Positions 32,918-43,264 of a stretch of 64,000 bases of DNA are shown one piece after another (position 1 is the first letter of the stretch; each line of letters begins with the position of its first letter). Under the pieces are notes generated by a model that ran no database searches, was not told the origin of the DNA, and saw nothing but the letters and a program-made list of their open reading frames with translations. Origin of the DNA: Halothiobacillus diazotrophicus (lineage in GTDB: Bacteria > Pseudomonadota > Gammaproteobacteria > Halothiobacillales > Halothiobacillaceae); contig NZ_CP016027.1 of the NCBI RefSeq assembly GCF_001663815.1, forward strand, positions 186,001 through 250,000. The letters are read 5' to 3'. The translations under genes and the position numbers were made by a program.

Positions 32918-35574
32918 TGAAGCTGACGCGTCTTCGAATCGAACAGATTCGTCAGTTTCGACAATCCCTGACCATCGATTCGTTCTCGTCCGGACTCAAT
33001 ATCTTCGCCGGTCCGAACGAGTCGGGGAAGAGCACGATCGTGCGTGCCATCCGTGCCGCATTCTTCGAGCGCTACAAGACACAGAAGGTGACCGATCTTC
33101 TCCCCTGGGGCGATTCGTCCGCTGCGCCCCGGATCGAACTGGACTTCGAGATCGGCGGCGCGCACTTCCAGTTGCGCAAGGTGTTTCTCAAATCGCCCCG
33201 TTGCGATCTGGATCGGGCGGGGCATCACTTTGCCGGCGAGGAAGCCGAGCAGTATCTCGGTCAATTGCTGGGTTTCGAGTTCGCGGCCAAGGGCGAGAGC
33301 CGGGCGCAGCACTGGGGCATTCCGGGGTTGTTGTGGATCGAGCAGGGCAGTGGTCAGGAGATCCATCAGGCCGTCGCATTCGCCACGGATCACCTGCGCG
33401 CCGCCCTGCAGGAAGAGCTGGGCTCCGTGGCAAGCAGCGAAGGGGACGCCGTGCTGGACACGGTGCGTGACTGGCGTGCCGCCCTGAGGACGGCCACCGG
33501 AAAACCCCGTGGAGAACTTGCCGACAGTCAAGCGGCCTGTGCAGAGCTGGGTGATCGGCTTCGAGACCTGGATGCGCGAATCGAGACCTATCGCCAGCAG
33601 GTGGATCAACTCGGCGCCTTGCAGGCGGATCAGAACCGGGATGATCAGGATAAACCCTGGGATGCCTTCGATCGGGCGCGCGTGGCGGCCGAGACCAAAC
33701 GGGCGGAGCTGGCGGAACGGGAGCGCGGGCTCCGTGCCGATCGTCAGCGGTTGGCAGAGCTTGAGACCCAGCGGACCCTGGTGCAGGAACAGCTGACGGC
33801 GGTGGATCGTCGTCAGCAGGCGCTGACACGACGCGCCGCAGATGAGAAGCAGGCTGTGGCGGAGCGTCAGGCCGCGGTGGTCGATGCCGACCGTCTGGTT
33901 GCGCAGCAGGCAGAATTGATCGCTATCGTCCGGACGGCGCGTCTGGGGTATGAACGGTGCCGTCAGCAGGCGGACCGTGAGGCCGTGATGCAGCAAATGG
34001 CGACCACCGAAAACGAACTGGCGCGGTATTCCGCGCAATTGGCCGAGGCGGATCGACTTTATCAGGCGCAGAGTGACCTGCGCGTCGAGGCGCAATCCCT
34101 GGCTGTGGCACCATCCGATCTGGACGCATTGCGTCGCTGCCAGCAATCCCTGCGCGAGAACGCCATTCGACAGGAGGCTGGGGCAACTCGCCTCGCGTTC
34201 GATCTGGACTCCGGTGTGGCACTCACAGTGGACGGTCGGACACTCACCGGCAAGGGCGAGCAGCTTCTGGTTCGGCCGGTGTCGTTGGTACTGCCGAAGC
34301 TGGGCCGGATCCGGATCGAGCCGGGCGGCTCGGATTTGTCCCAGTTGGCCGAGGCGGCGACCGGGCTGACCGCCGAAACGCAGCGACTGCTGCAGCGGAT
34401 CGGCGTCGACTCCCTGGCAGAGGCCGAGCAGCGCTTCGTTGCCCTGCGACGCGTCCGGCAATCATTGCAGGAGGTAGAACGCGAACTGGCGCAACTGGCG
34501 CCTGAGGGTCGGGATGCGCTGGCGATCGCCCGGTCGGAAGCGCAGAGCCGACTGGCTGGTTTGAAAGCGACGCTAGCGCGCCTGTCCGAGCCGCCGCAGG
34601 ATGAGATGTCGGCGATGCCGGGGACTCTGGCGGAAGCGCAGCATGCACTTGATCAGGCCCTGAGCGGGCAAGCAGCCCTGCAGGCGCAGGTTCAGGAGGC
34701 GATCAGTCGTCGTGCGGTCGCCGAGGCACGCTGGGAAGTTGCGCAGCGGGAACACGCCGAGTTGCAGGGCCTGGTGGCCGACCCCGCCGAACAGCAGCGG
34801 ATACAGACCCATCGGCAGCGCCTGGTCGATATCCAGGCGGAAATCGCGGTGCTGGGTGAGCGGGTGGCGACGCAGCAGGCGGCGCTGGATCAGGCCCGAC
34901 CGGACATCCTCGATCAGGACATCGCACGCTATCGACAGAGTGCCCAACAGGCGCGACAGACCTTCGACGAGCGCAGAATCCGCATTGCCCAGCTTCAATC
35001 CGCGTTGCAGGTCGCTGGCGCCCAGGGGCTGGAGGAAGAGCGCGCGGGGGTACAGCTCGAACACGAGGCGGCCGAACGTCGTTTCCGGGAGTTGGAACGC
35101 CGGGCACAGGCCCTCGATCTGCTCGTGCGCCTGCTCGAGGAGAAGCGCGCCGAGTTGACCCGACGCCTTCAGGCCCCGTTGCAGCGCCATCTGGATCATT
35201 ATCTGCCGTTGCTTTTCCCGGGGGGGGCGTTGGCGATCGAGGAAGATCTCTCACCCGGTGATCTGGCTCGACCCAACGGTGCTTCCGCCGAGCACCTGTC
35301 CTACGATGCCCTGAGTTTCGGGGCACGGGAGCAGCTGGGACTCGTCAGTCGCCTCGCCTACGCGGATTTGCTGAAGGCAGCAGGGCGGCCGACGTTGATC
35401 ATCCTGGACGACGCGCTGGTGCACAGCGATCCCAGCCGACTGGTGCAGATGAAACGGATCATCTTCGATGCGGCCACGCGGCATCAAATCCTGCTGTTTA
35501 CCTGCCATCCCGCGGACTGGACGGACATGGGCGTTTCGATCCGCCAGATCGAGCAATTGCGTGCGCCCGGTTGA
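32914..35574 (+). CDS. SbcC/YhaN-like ATPase with coiled coils
   Basis: 886 aa SMC-like ATPase. Walker A is GPNESGKST near residues 34-42, the signature is SFGAREQL and Walker B LIILDDALVHSD near the C-terminus. Long Glu/Gln/Arg-rich coiled coils flank a middle globular region (around FDLDSGVALTVDGRTL). I see no C-x-x-C zinc hook at the coiled-coil apex, so dimerisation differs from classical SbcC/Rad50 and is closer to YhaN-type proteins. It works with the overlapping SbcD-like subunit in DNA repair. Confidence 0.87.
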   Translation: MMKLTRLRIEQIRQFRQSLTIDSFSSGLNIFAGPNESGKSTIVRAIRAAFFERYKTQKVTDLLPWGDSSAAPRIELDFEIGGAHFQLRKVFLKSPRCDLDRAGHHFAGEEAEQYLGQLLGFEFAAKGESRAQHWGIPGLLWIEQGSGQEIHQAVAFATDHLRAALQEELGSVASSEGDAVLDTVRDWRAALRTATGKPRGELADSQAACAELGDRLRDLDARIETYRQQVDQLGALQADQNRDDQDKPWDAFDRARVAAETKRAELAERERGLRADRQRLAELETQRTLVQEQLTAVDRRQQALTRRAADEKQAVAERQAAVVDADRLVAQQAELIAIVRTARLGYERCRQQADREAVMQQMATTENELARYSAQLAEADRLYQAQSDLRVEAQSLAVAPSDLDALRRCQQSLRENAIRQEAGATRLAFDLDSGVALTVDGRTLTGKGEQLLVRPVSLVLPKLGRIRIEPGGSDLSQLAEAATGLTAETQRLLQRIGVDSLAEAEQRFVALRRVRQSLQEVERELAQLAPEGRDALAIARSEAQSRLAGLKATLARLSEPPQDEMSAMPGTLAEAQHALDQALSGQAALQAQVQEAISRRAVAEARWEVAQREHAELQGLVADPAEQQRIQTHRQRLVDIQAEIAVLGERVATQQAALDQARPDILDQDIARYRQSAQQARQTFDERRIRIAQLQSALQVAGAQGLEEERAGVQLEHEAAERRFRELERRAQALDLLVRLLEEKRAELTRRLQAPLQRHLDHYLPLLFPGGALAIEEDLSPGDLARPNGASAEHLSYDALSFGAREQLGLVSRLAYADLLKAAGRPTLIILDDALVHSDPSRLVQMKRIIFDAATRHQILLFTCHPADWTDMGVSIRQIEQLRAPG

Positions 35575-35759
35575 TGCGTCATTGGCACCGCAGCGAGGCC
35601 GACTTGGTCCGCCTGAATCGGGTTGTGTGTAGATGCATTGCATAACTAATTGTTCGCCACCTGTGTAAATTGCCCGAATCTAGTCTAGTGTTTCTGTCTG
35701 CATGAAACGGCGATCCGCCGATCGCTGCCAACGCTGTCAGAAAAACCAAGGAGCACAAG

Positions 35760-36761
35760 ATGATCAAAGCCTATGCTGTATTTGAACCCGGTGGCGAACT
35801 CAAACCCTACGAATACGATCCCGGCCCGCTGGCTTCGGATCAGGTCGAGATCGAGGTCGAGCATTGTGGTATCTGCCACAGCGATCTGAGCATGATCGAC
35901 AACGAGTGGGGGATGTCCCAGTACCCTCTGGTCCCCGGTCATGAAATCATCGGCACGATCGGCGCGGTCGGTGCGGACGTCACGCATCTGAAACCGGGGC
36001 AACGGGTCGGCCTGGGCTGGCATTCGGGGTATTGCATGCATTGCGAGACCTGCCTCTCCGGCGATCAGAACCTCTGCAGCGCCGCAGAGTCCACCATCGT
36101 CGGCCGTCACGGCGGTTTTGCCGACAAGGTTCGGGCGTCGGCGGCAAGCGTCGTGCCGTTGCCGGAAGGCGTCGACCCGGCCAGTGCCGGCCCGTTGTTC
36201 TGTGGTGGTATCACCGTCTTCAACCCGCTGGTTCAGTACGGTATTTCGCCGAATGCCCGGGTGGGCGTGGTCGGCATCGGCGGCTTGGGACACATGGCCC
36301 TGCAATTCCTGAACGCCTGGGGTTGCGAGGTGACGGCCTTCACTTCCAGTGCAGCAAAGCGTGAGGAGGCGTTGTCTCTCGGTGCGCATCACACCCTGGA
36401 TTCGCGGGACAACGATGCGCTGGCTGCCGCGGCGGGTCGCTTCGACCTGATCCTGTCGACCGTGAACGTGAAGCTCGACTGGAACGCCTACCTCGGCACG
36501 CTGAAGCCCAAGGGGCGGCTGCATATCGTGGGCGCCACGCTGGAACCGCTGGACGTGGGCGCGTTCTCGCTGATCCTGGCCCAGCGTTCCGTCTCCGGTT
36601 CGCCTGTCGGCAGTCCGGTCACCATCGGCAAGATGCTCGATTTCGCCGCCCGCCACGACATCAAGCCGGTGACCGAGTCCTTCTCCTTCGAGGAGATCAA
36701 CGATGCGATCGCGCACCTGCGCAACGGGAAAGCGCGTTACCGAGTTGTCCTCAGTCGATAG
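35760..36761 (+). CDS. Zinc-dependent alcohol dehydrogenase / aldehyde reductase (YahK-like)
   Basis: 333 aa medium-chain dehydrogenase of the cinnamyl alcohol dehydrogenase class. Catalytic zinc ligands C36 (CGICH) and H61-E62 (GHE), the structural zinc cysteines in [15 protein letters not shown], and the nucleotide-binding GIGGLGHM are present. These enzymes usually reduce aldehydes with NADPH. AAGGAG lies seven bases before the ATG. It stands alone and is followed by a good terminator. Confidence 0.9.
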   Translation: MIKAYAVFEPGGELKPYEYDPGPLASDQVEIEVEHCGICHSDLSMIDNEWGMSQYPLVPGHEIIGTIGAVGADVTHLKPGQRVGLGWHSGYCMHCETCLSGDQNLCSAAESTIVGRHGGFADKVRASAASVVPLPEGVDPASAGPLFCGGITVFNPLVQYGISPNARVGVVGIGGLGHMALQFLNAWGCEVTAFTSSAAKREEALSLGAHHTLDSRDNDALAAAAGRFDLILSTVNVKLDWNAYLGTLKPKGRLHIVGATLEPLDVGAFSLILAQRSVSGSPVGSPVTIGKMLDFAARHDIKPVTESFSFEEINDAIAHLRNGKARYRVVLSR

Positions 36762-36868
36762 TGATAACGCCGACGGTCGCCGGTAAACAGGCCGTCGGAA
36801 CGAGATGTCATCGGTGTCTGGGATACCGTGAACGGAGCGCGCCTCGGATGTATCCAGGCACAAGATAT

Positions 36869-36897
36869 AAACCCGCCTATATCAGGCGGGTTTTTTT
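36869..36897 (+). terminator. Rho-independent terminator after the alcohol dehydrogenase
   Basis: ACCCGCC (36871-36877) and GGCGGGT (36885-36891), extended by two A-T pairs, form the stem with a 7-base loop, followed by a T-run. Confidence 0.9.
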
Positions 36898-37182
36898 GTC
36901 ACTGCTTATGGGTTTTCCCTTTGGTTTTCGTACTCATTATATTTTCTGGAACGCCCAGGTTTTCCTGTGAGTCGATCAATCCAAAATGTAATTGCAAGGT
37001 GGGAATGGATTATTCCACAGTTTTTATAATTTTTATTTCGTGAGTTCGGCGCTTAGGTTGGTATTTAGTAATTTTCTAATGTTGTTGGTATTGGTTTTTT
37101 TAAGGAAAATGGTGTTATTTTTATTGCCAATGCTTATCACTGGGCTTGTGTACTATTTTAATCTGTTTTTCTGTTTTATTTG
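36898..37182. other. AT-rich intergenic stretch
   Basis: About 290 bp far richer in A and T than the rest of the window. It contains a 64-codon open frame from a TTG at 36992 coding for a very hydrophobic peptide, but with no ribosome site or ATG; AT-rich DNA readily gives such frames. It may be foreign DNA or an upstream promoter region that binds nucleoid proteins. Confidence 0.5.
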
Positions 37183-37209
37183 TTAACTTTTTTGAGTTTT
37201 GGTCGATAA
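37183..37209 (+). promoter_or_regulatory. Sigma-28 (FliA) type promoter
   Basis: TTAACTTT (37183-37190), 11 bases, GTCGATAA (37202-37209). The flagellar sigma-28 consensus is TAAAGTTT-N11-GCCGATAA, so spacing is exact and 13 of 16 positions agree. It lies 33 bp before the chemoreceptor start. Confidence 0.75.
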
Positions 37210-37242
37210 TCAGGTTGCGGATAATAAATAAGGAAAAGAGCC

Positions 37243-39033
37243 GTGAAAAACAATCAGCCTGTAACCCAGAGGAATGTCGATTATGATCAGGATCTACTGC
37301 TCATTTCGACGACAGATCTGAAGGGTGTCATCACCTACGTCAATCATGATTTCATCCAGGTTTCGGGATTTACCGAAAATGAATTGATCGGTGTCAGTCA
37401 TAATGTGGTTCGGCACCCGGATATGCCCCCGGCGGCCTTCAAGGATCTCTGGGATATCATCAAGGGCGGCGGTACCTGGCGACAATTGGTCAAGAATCGA
37501 TGCAAGAATGGCGATCATTATTGGGTCGATGCCTTCGTCACGCCGGTGTACGAACAGGATCAGCTTGTCGGTTATCAATCCGTTCGGACCAAACCGACAG
37601 CGGAGCAGATCAAGGCGGCCGAGCGACTCTACGCGCACATGAATCAAACCCCGGGTGCCGGTGTGCCGCGTCACCGCAGTTTTTACAATGTGCCCCTCAA
37701 ATGGCTGCTGCTTCTGGGGTTCAGCATACTCTTCCTGCTGCAGTTGCTGTTGCTCGGAATCAATCTCCACGAGTCCGACACGATCAAGTCTGTCGTTCGG
37801 CACGAAACGACACAGATTGCCCAGATTCAGTCTGACTGGCGGCAGGCGGTGCAAGATTCTGGTCAACCGATCCCATCGTCGCTCCAGGCGTTCGCGTCGA
37901 AACTGGCGTCTGCCGAAGATCCGGCCTGGTCGCAGTCTGTTGTCTCAGGCGGCAAACGTGCGTTCTTCCTGACCCTCTCCACCATGTTCGTTCTGGCGCT
38001 CACCACGGTCCTGTTGTATCTCTTGGTGATGTTTCAGCTTATCCGGCCTTTGTGCCATGTCGGGCGGCAAATCAAGGATATGGCTTCCGGACAGTTGCGA
38101 CAGACCATCGATGTACTCGGCAATAACGAGATTGGCCAATTGAGCGAGTCGGCCAAACTGCTGCAAGCGCGCCTCGGCACTGTATTCGGTCAATTCAACG
38201 AGTCCGCGCAGTTGCTGTCGACAACTTCAGGGCATCTGTCGGTCAATGGCAACAAGGCCCTCGACGGCATGCGCCAGCAAAGTGCCGAGACCGAGCAGGT
38301 GGCGGCAGCCATGAACGAAATGACGGCAACCGTGCAGGAAGTGGCGCGAAGCGCGGCCGAGGCTGCCGATGCCGTGCAGAACGCGGATCGTGAAACACAG
38401 AATGGCTACGACAAGGTCGAGCAGACGCATAATGCGATTACGCTGCTGGCTGAAAAGAACGAGAAAACCGCCAAGGTCATTGAGCAATTGCGGCAGGATG
38501 GCGACGAGATCAATTCGATCACTAATCTCATCAGCAGTATCGCCGATCAGACCAATTTGCTGGCGCTGAATGCCGCCATCGAGGCAGCCCGTGCCGGCGA
38601 ACACGGCCGCGGTTTTGCGGTGGTTGCCGATGAGGTTCGCTCCCTGGCAGCCAAGACGCAACAATCGACCCTACAGATCACCGACATGATCCTGCACTTG
38701 CGCGAGGGAATTACCGAGGCCGTCAAGGCGATGGATAGTGGCCGAGATCAGATGAATGCGGTCAAGTTGCATGCGGATGAGACCGAACAGTCTCTCAAGC
38801 AGATCAATGCCTCCATCCAGTTGATCGATGGGATGAGCATGCAGATTGCGACGGCGACCGAACAGCAGAGCGCCGTGGCCGAGGAAATGAACCGCAATAT
38901 CACCTCCATCAGCCGACAGACGGAAATGACGACGGAAAATGGGCAGGAGATTGCCCATCAGGGCGATACGCTGGCGGCCATGGCCGAGAACCTTCAGCGT
39001 CTGCTGGCCCAATTCCGAATCGATCGTCGCTGA
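37243..39033 (+). CDS. PAS-domain methyl-accepting chemotaxis protein (Aer-like)
   Basis: 596 aa, GTG start preceded by AGGAAAAGAG. Residues about 18-115 form a PAS domain ([34 protein letters not shown]), like Aer redox/oxygen sensors. Two hydrophobic helices follow (about 152-173 and 245-270), enclosing a short periplasmic part of about 70 residues. A HAMP domain and a signalling domain (about 330-590) with the hairpin tip [21 protein letters not shown] complete it. It should steer motility through CheA. The upstream sigma-28 promoter ties it to the flagellar regulon. Confidence 0.93.
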   Translation: MKNNQPVTQRNVDYDQDLLLISTTDLKGVITYVNHDFIQVSGFTENELIGVSHNVVRHPDMPPAAFKDLWDIIKGGGTWRQLVKNRCKNGDHYWVDAFVTPVYEQDQLVGYQSVRTKPTAEQIKAAERLYAHMNQTPGAGVPRHRSFYNVPLKWLLLLGFSILFLLQLLLLGINLHESDTIKSVVRHETTQIAQIQSDWRQAVQDSGQPIPSSLQAFASKLASAEDPAWSQSVVSGGKRAFFLTLSTMFVLALTTVLLYLLVMFQLIRPLCHVGRQIKDMASGQLRQTIDVLGNNEIGQLSESAKLLQARLGTVFGQFNESAQLLSTTSGHLSVNGNKALDGMRQQSAETEQVAAAMNEMTATVQEVARSAAEAADAVQNADRETQNGYDKVEQTHNAITLLAEKNEKTAKVIEQLRQDGDEINSITNLISSIADQTNLLALNAAIEAARAGEHGRGFAVVADEVRSLAAKTQQSTLQITDMILHLREGITEAVKAMDSGRDQMNAVKLHADETEQSLKQINASIQLIDGMSMQIATATEQQSAVAEEMNRNITSISRQTEMTTENGQEIAHQGDTLAAMAENLQRLLAQFRIDRR

Positions 39034-39201
39034 TCCGTGCCTGGGGGGATTACCGGGGCGACAGCTTCGTGGCCCCTATTGATCCTGTGATTCCGAGATA
39101 AATAGCCTGCCTTGCAAATTCGCAGACCCCCTGACTAAGCTCTAGGACAAGAATCGATGACCGGTCGGTGGCCTTGCCTTCCGCATCAGAGGAGACGATG
39201 T

Positions 39202-40086
39202 ATGAGCGATCAGGATCACACGTATTGCGACGACCAAGCCGGGGCGTGGCGTTCCATGAAGTCCTTGTCGACGTGCGAACCGCTGCAGGTTGCCGAAACA
39301 TCGGTTCGACGAATCGGCGCCGATGCGGGCACGTTGCTGCGGCCGATCATTGAGGAGGTGCCCATCGAGATCGTCTGTGATGGCCAGTCGTATGCGGTGA
39401 TGATGGTGACGCCGGGCGATCTTCGGGATTTCGTGACGGGGTTTCTGATGTCCGAACAACTCATCGTCGATGTAACGGGCATCCGTGATCTTCATCTGGT
39501 CGACACGCCGCTGGGATGGCGTGCGGAGGTCGTACTGAGCGATGGTGGCGGTTTGACCGGGCGTACACGTCATCGCATTGGCGACAGTGGCTGCGGGTTA
39601 TGCGGATTGGGGCGCCTGGAGCAGGTGGCTCGCCCCCTGAATCCGTTGACGCGGGGGACGCCGTCGCCTATCCCCGAACCTGTGCTCTTTCAGGCCCTGG
39701 CCGACCTGGAAGCCTATCAGCCCCTCAACCGGGCTTGTGGCGGCGCCCATGCCGCGGCGGCGGTGCATGTCACCGGCGATGTCCACTTGGTCAGAGAGGA
39801 TGTGGGCAGGCACAACGCCCTCGACAAACTGATTGGTGCAGCGTCTCGACAAGGGGTCGATTTGCGGCAGGGTTTCGTTCTCCTCAGTTCTCGCTGCAGC
39901 TACGAACTGGTTGAAAAGGCCATTGTGGCGGGCATACCCATGCTGGTAACCCTGTCCGTACCGACGTCGATGGCTATTCGGCGAGCCGTTGCCCACGACC
40001 TGACGCTGGTTTCTCTGGCGCGTCGCGATTCGATGCTGGTGATTCACGATCCCTATGGCAGTATTGCGTCCGAGGCCGTGCAATAG
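39202..40086 (+). CDS. fdhD: FdhD sulfurtransferase for formate dehydrogenase
   Basis: 294 aa. FdhD carries sulfur from IscS to the molybdenum cofactor of formate dehydrogenase. The family blocks EVPIEIVCDG, TPGDLRDFVTGFLMSE, the C-x-x-C loop in SGCGLCGLG, and VREDVGRHNALDKLIG are present. The ATG at 39202 has GAGGAG upstream and is preferred to an earlier frame start. moeA follows 232 bp downstream, a sensible functional pairing. The matching formate dehydrogenase is not in the window. Confidence 0.93.
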   Translation: MSDQDHTYCDDQAGAWRSMKSLSTCEPLQVAETSVRRIGADAGTLLRPIIEEVPIEIVCDGQSYAVMMVTPGDLRDFVTGFLMSEQLIVDVTGIRDLHLVDTPLGWRAEVVLSDGGGLTGRTRHRIGDSGCGLCGLGRLEQVARPLNPLTRGTPSPIPEPVLFQALADLEAYQPLNRACGGAHAAAAVHVTGDVHLVREDVGRHNALDKLIGAASRQGVDLRQGFVLLSSRCSYELVEKAIVAGIPMLVTLSVPTSMAIRRAVAHDLTLVSLARRDSMLVIHDPYGSIASEAVQ

Positions 40087-40318
40087 CCCCTCCGCCATTC
40101 GGTGGCCGTGACCCACGGGTGTCAGTCTGGTCGTTCTGACTGTCCCACGGTCCGTACGTTTTCAGGAAGAATATGATGCCCCCATCTGCCCGTTGCGCAA
40201 TGAACCTGGTCCGGGTGTATCCCGGAAGCAGCGATACGCCCAGATGTCCTGTCTTTGTCTCCTTGCCGATGTGGCGAACATTCGTGGTGATGCCTCGCGT
40301 TCTGTCGGGGGCGGCCTA

Positions 40319-41572
40319 ATGTCCCAGTCGTCGACGCCGCATCGGCCCAAATACTATGGCTCGTCGTTATTGCTGGACGAGGCAATCGAGATCATCCGAG
40401 CCCGGATCGATCCTTTACGTGAGCAGGAAACCGTCCTGTTGACCGAAGCGGCCGGACGCATTCTCGGCGAGTCCGTCGTTGCTCATGCCCCCGTCCCCGC
40501 CGAACCGCGTTCAGCCATGGATGGTTATGCATTGCGCGCCGATGATCTGCCGCGCATGCGGCAGAGCGGGTTGCCCGTCTGCGGTACGGCGCATGCCGGG
40601 CACCCTTACCGGGGTTATGTCCGCGAGGGCTGTTGCATCCGTATCATGACCGGCGCCGTGCTTCCGGATGGGACCGATACGGTTGTGCTGCAGGAGGATA
40701 CGCAACCGGTCGATGACGGGATCCGCCTGATCGAGGGCGGCTATCAGCGAGGCAAAAATGTCCGGCAGCCCGGAGAGGACATTGCGATGGGGCAGATCCT
40801 GTTTGAGGCCGGACGACGCCTGCGGGCGGCCGACATCGGGGTTCTGGCTTCCCTCGGCAGGGTGCATGTACAGGTACAGCGTCGATTGCGTGTTGCCCTA
40901 TTCACGACGGGGGATGAGTTGAAACCCGTCGGATCGGTGCTGGCCTCGGGTCAGATCTTCGACAGCAACCGCTATACGCTGACGGCGCTGTTGGCGCGTG
41001 ATGGTTGCGAACTCATCGATCTCGGGATCGTGCCGGACGATCTGGCGCAGACGCGACAGGCATTGAGGACGGCGGCCAGTGTGGCGGATATCGCGCTCAG
41101 CACGGCTGGGGTGTCGGTCGGCGATGCCGATCTTGTCAAGGAAGCGGTGGGCTCGTTAGGCGAGGTCGAGCTTTGGGGCGTCGCGCTCAAGATGGGCCGC
41201 CCACTGGTTTTCGGGCATCTCGGCCAGTGCTGGTTTTTCGGTTTGGCCGGCAACCCCGTCTCCGCCATGATCAATTATCTGGAAATCGTTCGGCCGATCA
41301 TTCTCCATCTGGCGGGTGCGGGGCAGATCCGTGCATTCCGCTACCAGGCAACCCTGGGTGAGGCCTTGACGATGAACGCGTACCGGGAGGAATACCGGCG
41401 TGCCGTACTTCGGGTCGACCCGGATGGCATCCAGCGGGTCTATAGCGTTTCGCAGCAGGGGTCTGCTGTACTGACGTCGATGAGCCGCGCCGATTGTCTT
41501 CTGGTCGTGCCTCGGGGGGAAGGGGTAATGGATCGGGGGTCGCCGGTCTGGATCGAGCCGGTCGATTTCTAG
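40319..41572 (+). CDS. moeA: Molybdopterin molybdenumtransferase MoeA
   Basis: Inserts molybdate into adenylated molybdopterin. 417 aa from the ATG at 40319, close to the usual MoeA length. SAMDGYALRADD, RIMTGAVLPDGTDTVV, the MoCF-like TTGDELKPVG, STAGVSVGDADLV and GLAGNPVSAM are diagnostic. The frame is open about 40 codons further upstream, but no earlier start has a better ribosome site. Any xanthine dehydrogenase of the purine pathway would also need this cofactor. Confidence 0.93.
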   Translation: MSQSSTPHRPKYYGSSLLLDEAIEIIRARIDPLREQETVLLTEAAGRILGESVVAHAPVPAEPRSAMDGYALRADDLPRMRQSGLPVCGTAHAGHPYRGYVREGCCIRIMTGAVLPDGTDTVVLQEDTQPVDDGIRLIEGGYQRGKNVRQPGEDIAMGQILFEAGRRLRAADIGVLASLGRVHVQVQRRLRVALFTTGDELKPVGSVLASGQIFDSNRYTLTALLARDGCELIDLGIVPDDLAQTRQALRTAASVADIALSTAGVSVGDADLVKEAVGSLGEVELWGVALKMGRPLVFGHLGQCWFFGLAGNPVSAMINYLEIVRPIILHLAGAGQIRAFRYQATLGEALTMNAYREEYRRAVLRVDPDGIQRVYSVSQQGSAVLTSMSRADCLLVVPRGEGVMDRGSPVWIEPVDF

Positions 41573-41637
41573 CGGCAGCGCGCGGCCTGTATCGATTGCC
41601 GGGCCGCTGCGAAGCGAAATAATTGTAGTACGGGGCG

Positions 41638-42699
41638 TTAGAGAATTTCGGTGGTATCGGCTGAATCCGATTTGGTCGGGATGCCCATGACACAGTCTCG
41701 CCCCTCGCTTTTCGCCAGCAGGAGTGCGTCGTCGGCACGCCGCAGTAGCGTGTCGGGCGTGTCGTTGATGCCGATGCTCGCGATGCCCAGCGAGATGGTG
41801 AGTCCGCCAAGGTTGCGCCCGCTTTCGGCCAGCCTCAGTCGTGCGGCGGAAATCTTCTGGCGCAGATGTTGGGCCACGACCAGACCGCCTTCGTAGCGCG
41901 TATCGGGCAGCAGGATCGCGAACTCCTCGCCGCCAAAACGGATGACGGTGTCCTGCCCCTTGACGTTGGACATCAGGGTGCGTGCAACAAACCGCAGGAT
42001 CTTGTCGCCAACCAGATGTCCGTAACTGTCGTTGATACGCTTGAAGTGGTCGATATCGGCCAGGATTAGACAGAATTCGGTCTTGTTCTGGATGAATTCG
42101 TTGATTTTCTGCTGGATCATGTCGTTCAGGCCGCGCCGATTGGGTAGCCCGGTCAGCGGATCGGTACGGGCATCGCGACGTGCGGCTTCGAGCTCTTCCT
42201 TGAGTTTGGTGATCTGGTCGCCTGCATTGGTGAGGCGATCGGAAGTCTCCATGGAGCTTCGCTCGATGGCCCGGGAGTCCTCGATGACCTCGGCCGTCAG
42301 CAAACGCAAATCCTGTACGGAGTCTGCCCGGTCGATCTTGCGGACGAAGTCACCCAGAGACACGGCGTAATTCGAGAATTCGTTGCCCGTATTGAGCATT
42401 TGCATCATGACGTTCCGGATGATGCGAAGCAGGGTATTCTGCGCCTTGCTCATTTCCTTGATTGCGCCGTTGAGCAGGTGCGTATCGAAAATCTCCTGAG
42501 CACGATCGGCTGTGAGGCCACCCTCACTGTTTAGCGCATCGTCCAGATCCTTGTTGAGACTGGCATCGCGTTTGAGTGCACGTTCGTACAGCAGGGTGAA
42601 AAAAATGGGATTCGGGGGCAGATTCAGGCTATTAAGCTCGACAAGTACCAGACGAAGTATTTCTTGAGACTGAGCATGTTCATGCGTGTAGTCGAACAT
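41638..42699 (-). CDS. Diguanylate cyclase (GGDEF domain)
   Basis: 353 aa soluble protein. The N-terminal 165 residues are helical and resemble the sensory region found in some TPR-free GGDEF proteins, ending in a coiled coil (ITKLKEELEAARRDA). The GGDEF domain covers about 178-340 with active-site GGEEF at 256-260, so it should make c-di-GMP. At the inhibitory site the expected R-x-x-D reads K247-G-Q-D250, so product inhibition may be weak. It lies 50 bp downstream of a PilZ gene on the same strand. Confidence 0.92.
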   Translation of the reverse strand: MFDYTHEHAQSQEILRLVLVELNSLNLPPNPIFFTLLYERALKRDASLNKDLDDALNSEGGLTADRAQEIFDTHLLNGAIKEMSKAQNTLLRIIRNVMMQMLNTGNEFSNYAVSLGDFVRKIDRADSVQDLRLLTAEVIEDSRAIERSSMETSDRLTNAGDQITKLKEELEAARRDARTDPLTGLPNRRGLNDMIQQKINEFIQNKTEFCLILADIDHFKRINDSYGHLVGDKILRFVARTLMSNVKGQDTVIRFGGEEFAILLPDTRYEGGLVVAQHLRQKISAARLRLAESGRNLGGLTISLGIASIGINDTPDTLLRRADDALLLAKSEGRDCVMGIPTKSDSADTTEIL

Positions 42700-42749
42700 T
42701 CCTTAACATTTCCTTTACAAGCAATCTGCCTTTGCATGTGGGCGTCGGG

Positions 42750-43121
42750 TCACTCGTCGTGATAAAGCTCTAGCATTTCGCGCTCGATCAATCGTTCGTC
42801 GGCAAGATTGGCCGTGAGCAGTTCGCGAAGTGCGATCAAATCATCGAGGTCGATTTTTTGCCAGGTGGCTCCGATGCAGTTGCCGCCAACCCGAACAACG
42901 ACAACGTCCAATTCTATCAAAGGAATTAATTCTGGATCAGATAAAATTTGTACATGAGCGAGACGATCGAGCCAGTCTTGATCGGGCTGGGGATCGTCGC
43001 ATTCGATGAGTACGCCTTTCAGGGAAATATCTCGAATCCATACTTGACTGGCGGCCGGGCCGATATGCAGGCGGGCCGGCAGTGAGAGCCGTTGTCTGAC
43101 ATGATGACGCTGTTCTTGCAT
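42750..43121 (-). CDS. PilZ-domain c-di-GMP-binding protein
   Basis: 123 aa from the ATG at 43121. The PilZ signature is present: RHHVRQRLSLPARL (R-x-x-x-R) near the N-terminus and DISLKGVLIE (D-x-S-x-x-G) around residue 33. It should bind c-di-GMP and pass the signal to an unknown partner. Transcribed together with the diguanylate cyclase, it forms a producer-receiver pair. It diverges from mnmC with about 140 bp between starts. Confidence 0.87.
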   Translation of the reverse strand: MQEQRHHVRQRLSLPARLHIGPAASQVWIRDISLKGVLIECDDPQPDQDWLDRLAHVQILSDPELIPLIELDVVVVRVGGNCIGATWQKIDLDDLIALRELLTANLADERLIEREMLELYHDE

Positions 43122-43264
43122 GGTTGTTCCCACCTTGCGAAATTTCCCTGCGATCCTTACAGATTGTAAAGGCAAAATGTGAAGGGTTTGTATCGATCTG
43201 TCAAACAATTGGAGCCGACTTCGGTATTTCGTTTAAGAATTCCGGTCATCATGAGGAGTATTTT

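Noticed and set aside
36992-37186. 64-codon hydrophobic open frame from a TTG, possible small membrane protein
   Set aside because: No ribosome site and no ATG; AT-rich DNA commonly yields hydrophobic frames. It overlaps the leader of the chemoreceptor.
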